In this document: positions 57,697-64,000 of the stretch, piece by piece | How positions within the stretch are numbered: the first letter of the stretch is position 1 | Layout of the letters: every line of letters starts with the position of its first letter | Source of the DNA: Monocercomonoides exilis | Lineage: Eukaryota; Preaxostyla; Oxymonadida; Polymastigidae | Direction: 5' to 3' | DNA length: 64,000 nt | Assembly: GCA_001643675.2 (NCBI GenBank) | Contig: LSRY02000004.1 | Coordinates: forward strand, 1,349,501-1,413,500 | Program-made: the position numbers and the translations under genes | The notes under the pieces: generated by a model | Databases searched by the model: none | What the model saw: the letters and a program-made list of their open reading frames with translations, nothing else | Told to the model about the DNA's origin: nothing

Positions 57697-59807
57697 TCAT
57701 CTTGAATTTTCTTCTTCAACGTCTCCTTTGAATTGCTCAACTTTTTTCAAAATCTCCTTTTCGTAATCAGGATGTGTCTGCCTCACGATTTCTTCAGGGA
57801 AGCACGTAAGTATTTTGTCCACTGCAAGAGCAAGCTTCGAAGAAGGCTCGACAAGTGTCTTTAGATATTGCACTCTTTGAAGTCCTCCACATTGCAAAAA
57901 GCGTCTTGTTTCTGTCTGATACTGTGCGAGTGAAATGGAAGACAGATCATGCGAGGCAGAAGAAGACTTCATTGATGATGGAGAGGCGCTGGCTGATCGC
58001 TCGCCCGCTCTGCTTTGAGAAGCTGACTGTGCTTGCTTTTTCCCCTTTTTTGTGGCAGATCCTTCTCTTTCTTGTGCTTCCATTTCCCTTTGCCTGTCTT
58101 TCTCTCTTTCCAGCTGCGCGCGTATTCTATCCACAGTCTGCTTCTCGTTTGGCAGCTTCTTCGCATACTGCTCCACCACATACCGCACCACCTCCATCGG
58201 CGTGTCATCTGCCATCAAAAGCGGCTCCAGGGCAGGAAAGAAGATGCACTTCGAGATGATCCCCTTCAAAGCTGTCTGGCACTTGTCAAACAGATCGTCC
58301 GACGCCTGCTCGTGCATCATCACCGCCACCAGCTTCACCAAGCACAGGTCTTCCGATGCCACCTGTCGCGCGTGCTCTGTCGAATGCCTCCCAATCTGCC
58401 CCAGCGTCCACGCTGCTGCCGACTTCACAGATTCCTCAGGCTCTGCCACAAGCGCATGCAGCAGCGGCAGAACGGCTTTGCTCGACAGCACAAGCCAGGC
58501 AAGCGTTTCAGAGTAGGCAGCAATGTAGCCCAGTGTCATTATGCCAGAAATGCAGTCTAAGCCAACTGTGTCATTTACAAATGTCACAATGCCTGGAAGT
58601 CCTCCACAATCAACTATCTTTTTTGAAAGCTATAATTTTTTTATTTAAATAAATGAATCCGATTATTTCATCAAACAATAAATGACCAATAAAGCTATTC
58701 AAATTTCCTGTCAAACCTCGAGTGAATGCTTTGATATCTCTCGAATGCAAGTTGCTGCATTCTTCCTAACAACAGGATTGAGATCGCGTAAGCAGAAAAC
58801 GATAGCTGGAAGAATTTGCGCCTCGTCCACCTGCTCTGCGAGATCAATTGAATGCCGCGATATGTTTGCTAAGCACTCAGTTGCATGCTCCTTCAATGTC
58901 GTGTCGCTGTGTGAGAGCGAACGAACAAGTGGAACAATTCCATTTGCATCAGACACCAGCTGTGCCAAATCTGCTGTGTGCTTTGCAATTTGCGTCACAG
59001 CAGCCGTTGCAGCTCGTTTAACATTAAGCTGAATTCATTTAAAGGCAACAGAATAGAAAAATCAAAAGCAAAATATTTAAGCCCAAATAAATTAAAAAAT
59101 AGCACAAGATAAATACCTCTGGGGCTGAAAGGCAAGTGACAATGTGTGGAAGTGCTGCTTCATCTGTGACGTGAGTGGCTAGTTCTGCATTGTGTGATGC
59201 AAAACTTTCAAGCATATTTAAAGATGCTTCTCTCAGTGAAGCGTCTTCGTCCTCTATATAAAACAATGAAATTTGAGATCGTTAATAATTAACAGTCAAA
59301 AGTCCAATTAAAAAATAAAAGCTCTAAAAAGCGTACGCAATAGAGCAACAAGGGCTGGCAAAGCATCACAATCAAACACGGAATTTGCAAGCTCTGGACT
59401 ATGTCTAACAATGGAATTTAAGGCATTCACTGCTGATTTTCTGTTAGCAACCTTTACATTCAAAAAATAAGAGTATGTAATGACAAATATAATTAGTATT
59501 CTTCAGTGAAGTTAATGCAAACTGTTCCTTCGCTTAAGCGTGAAACAAAAAGTGGAATCATATTGATTTCAACAACAGCATTAGCAACATCTTCTGACAT
59601 GTCCGTAAGTTGTGTTAAAATAGAAGATGCGGATACACGTATTGTCGGAACAGGGTCTGAAATTAAAGGCTTCAGGAGTTGAACAGATTGAGCAGCTTTG
59701 AAAGCTTCCAAATTCACGGGGTCACGCACAAATTTTGAAGCTTCTTGAACAAATTCAAGACGTGCTTGCTGAAATTCAGAAAATGCTTGCTCGATTGTAA
59801 GAGACAT
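57697..59807 (-). CDS. SPAG6: SPAG6/PF16 axonemal central-pair armadillo protein
   Basis: Exons 59807-59523, 59451-59337, 59253-59117, 59028-58717, 58629-57697, about 593 residues (family about 510). The start MSLTIEQAFSEFQQARLEFVQ matches the family's first helix (FxxYQxARxxFVQ). About eight armadillo repeats follow, marked by repeats of IxRHSxELA/IAKHTADLAQLV/ISRHSIDLAEQV. The end keeps LGQIGRHSTEHARQV, a LPALEPLL-like stretch and CFPEEIVRQTHPDYEKEIL. An extra basic, Gln/Ser-rich insert (about residues 440-510) explains the greater length. PF16/SPAG6 sits on the C1 microtubule of the central pair and is needed for flagellar beating, so the organism should have 9+2 flagella. It shares its promoter region with the kinase at 60074. 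Confidence 0.95.
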
Positions 59808-60073
59808 GGTTCTGTTCTTTCGTATTTATACAACAGAAAACAGATTTTTTGATTGAATGAACGGTCAAAAAATATAATAAAGGTTTAAAAATGTGAATTG
59901 AAAAAACAATCGACAATTGTATTTGTGTAATATGCAACATGTGTGCATCTGTTTTTGTATGAGAATAAATAACTCCAATGATCTCACCCTTATCGCTGAG
60001 TTAAACACAACAACGAAAAAAGAGCTGCATTTTCCCGGTACCCTCAAGTTAGCGATATTTGTTTCTCATCAAT
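59808..60073. promoter_or_regulatory. 266-bp divergent promoter of SPAG6 and a TTBK-like kinase
   Basis: The start codons of two divergent genes are 266 bp apart, so both promoters must lie here or overlap. I recognise no specific factor sites. A relatively GC-rich patch (CCCGGTACCCTC) lies about 35 bp before the kinase ATG. Confidence 0.6.

Positions 60074-64000
<3,927 letters not shown>

Overview
This 64 kb window is nuclear DNA of a flagellated, intron-rich, AT-rich protist. Genes carry short GT-AG introns (about 45-400 nt, often starting GTTTG or GTATG), all three standard stop codons are used, and intergenic DNA is very AT-rich. An axonemal central-pair protein (SPAG6/PF16), kinesin-3, the Arp2/3 subunit ARPC1, calpain-7, PRP31 and a SUMO E1 subunit are present. 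My best guess is a metamonad, possibly an oxymonad such as Monocercomonoides or Blattamonas. That is inference from style and gene content, with no marker gene to prove it.

Layout. 1-5160 (-): 5' part of a large secreted beta-helix protein, running off the left edge. 5161-6813: perfect inverted repeat and a 61-A run. 6814-8338 (-): five-exon histidine-kinase-like protein. 9287-14636 (+): nine-exon kinesin-3 with FHA domain. 15430-16733 (-): seven-exon Cof-type HAD phosphatase. 16734-24903: gene-poor block with two tRNA genes (Met-CAU with an 11-nt intron, Thr-AGU), a MITE with a 10-bp target duplication, a decayed Tc1/mariner-like element, foldback repeats and a perfect 56-bp palindrome. 24904-28707 (+): beta-helix transmembrane protein with a kinase-like tail. 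29848-34165 (+): calpain-7. 34616-35980 (-): SAE1/AOS1. 36145-37644 (-): PRP31. 37645-42075: gene-poor, with possible gene relics. 42076-51048 (-): about 2,965-residue beta-helix transmembrane protein with a kinase-like tail. 51795-53082 (+): ARPC1. 54103-57454 (-): SCP-type CTD phosphatase. 57697-59807 (-): SPAG6. 60074-64000 (+): TTBK-like kinase, running off the right edge.

The most distinctive content is a family of three very large surface proteins. Each has a signal peptide and tandem Cys-rich right-handed beta-helix modules. In the two complete members a single transmembrane helix follows, then a cytoplasmic domain that keeps only the C-lobe half of a protein kinase. The RWKAPE segment and the DRP segment are present, but I see no VAIK, HRD or DFG motif. 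They look like receptor pseudokinases built on a pectin-lyase-like ectodomain. The two complete genes share a related, inverted-repeat-ended segment of about 185 bp, in the same orientation, 64-77 bp upstream of their start codons.

Two general patterns matter for annotation. First, several introns are in frame and stop-free, so plain ORF reading misses them (SAE1, calpain-7, CTD phosphatase). Second, in most genes the 5' exons are short and AT-rich while the 3' exons are long, GC-richer and full of poly-Ser, poly-Gln or acidic runs. SPAG6 and the TTBK-like kinase share a 266-bp divergent promoter, which hints at flagellar co-expression.
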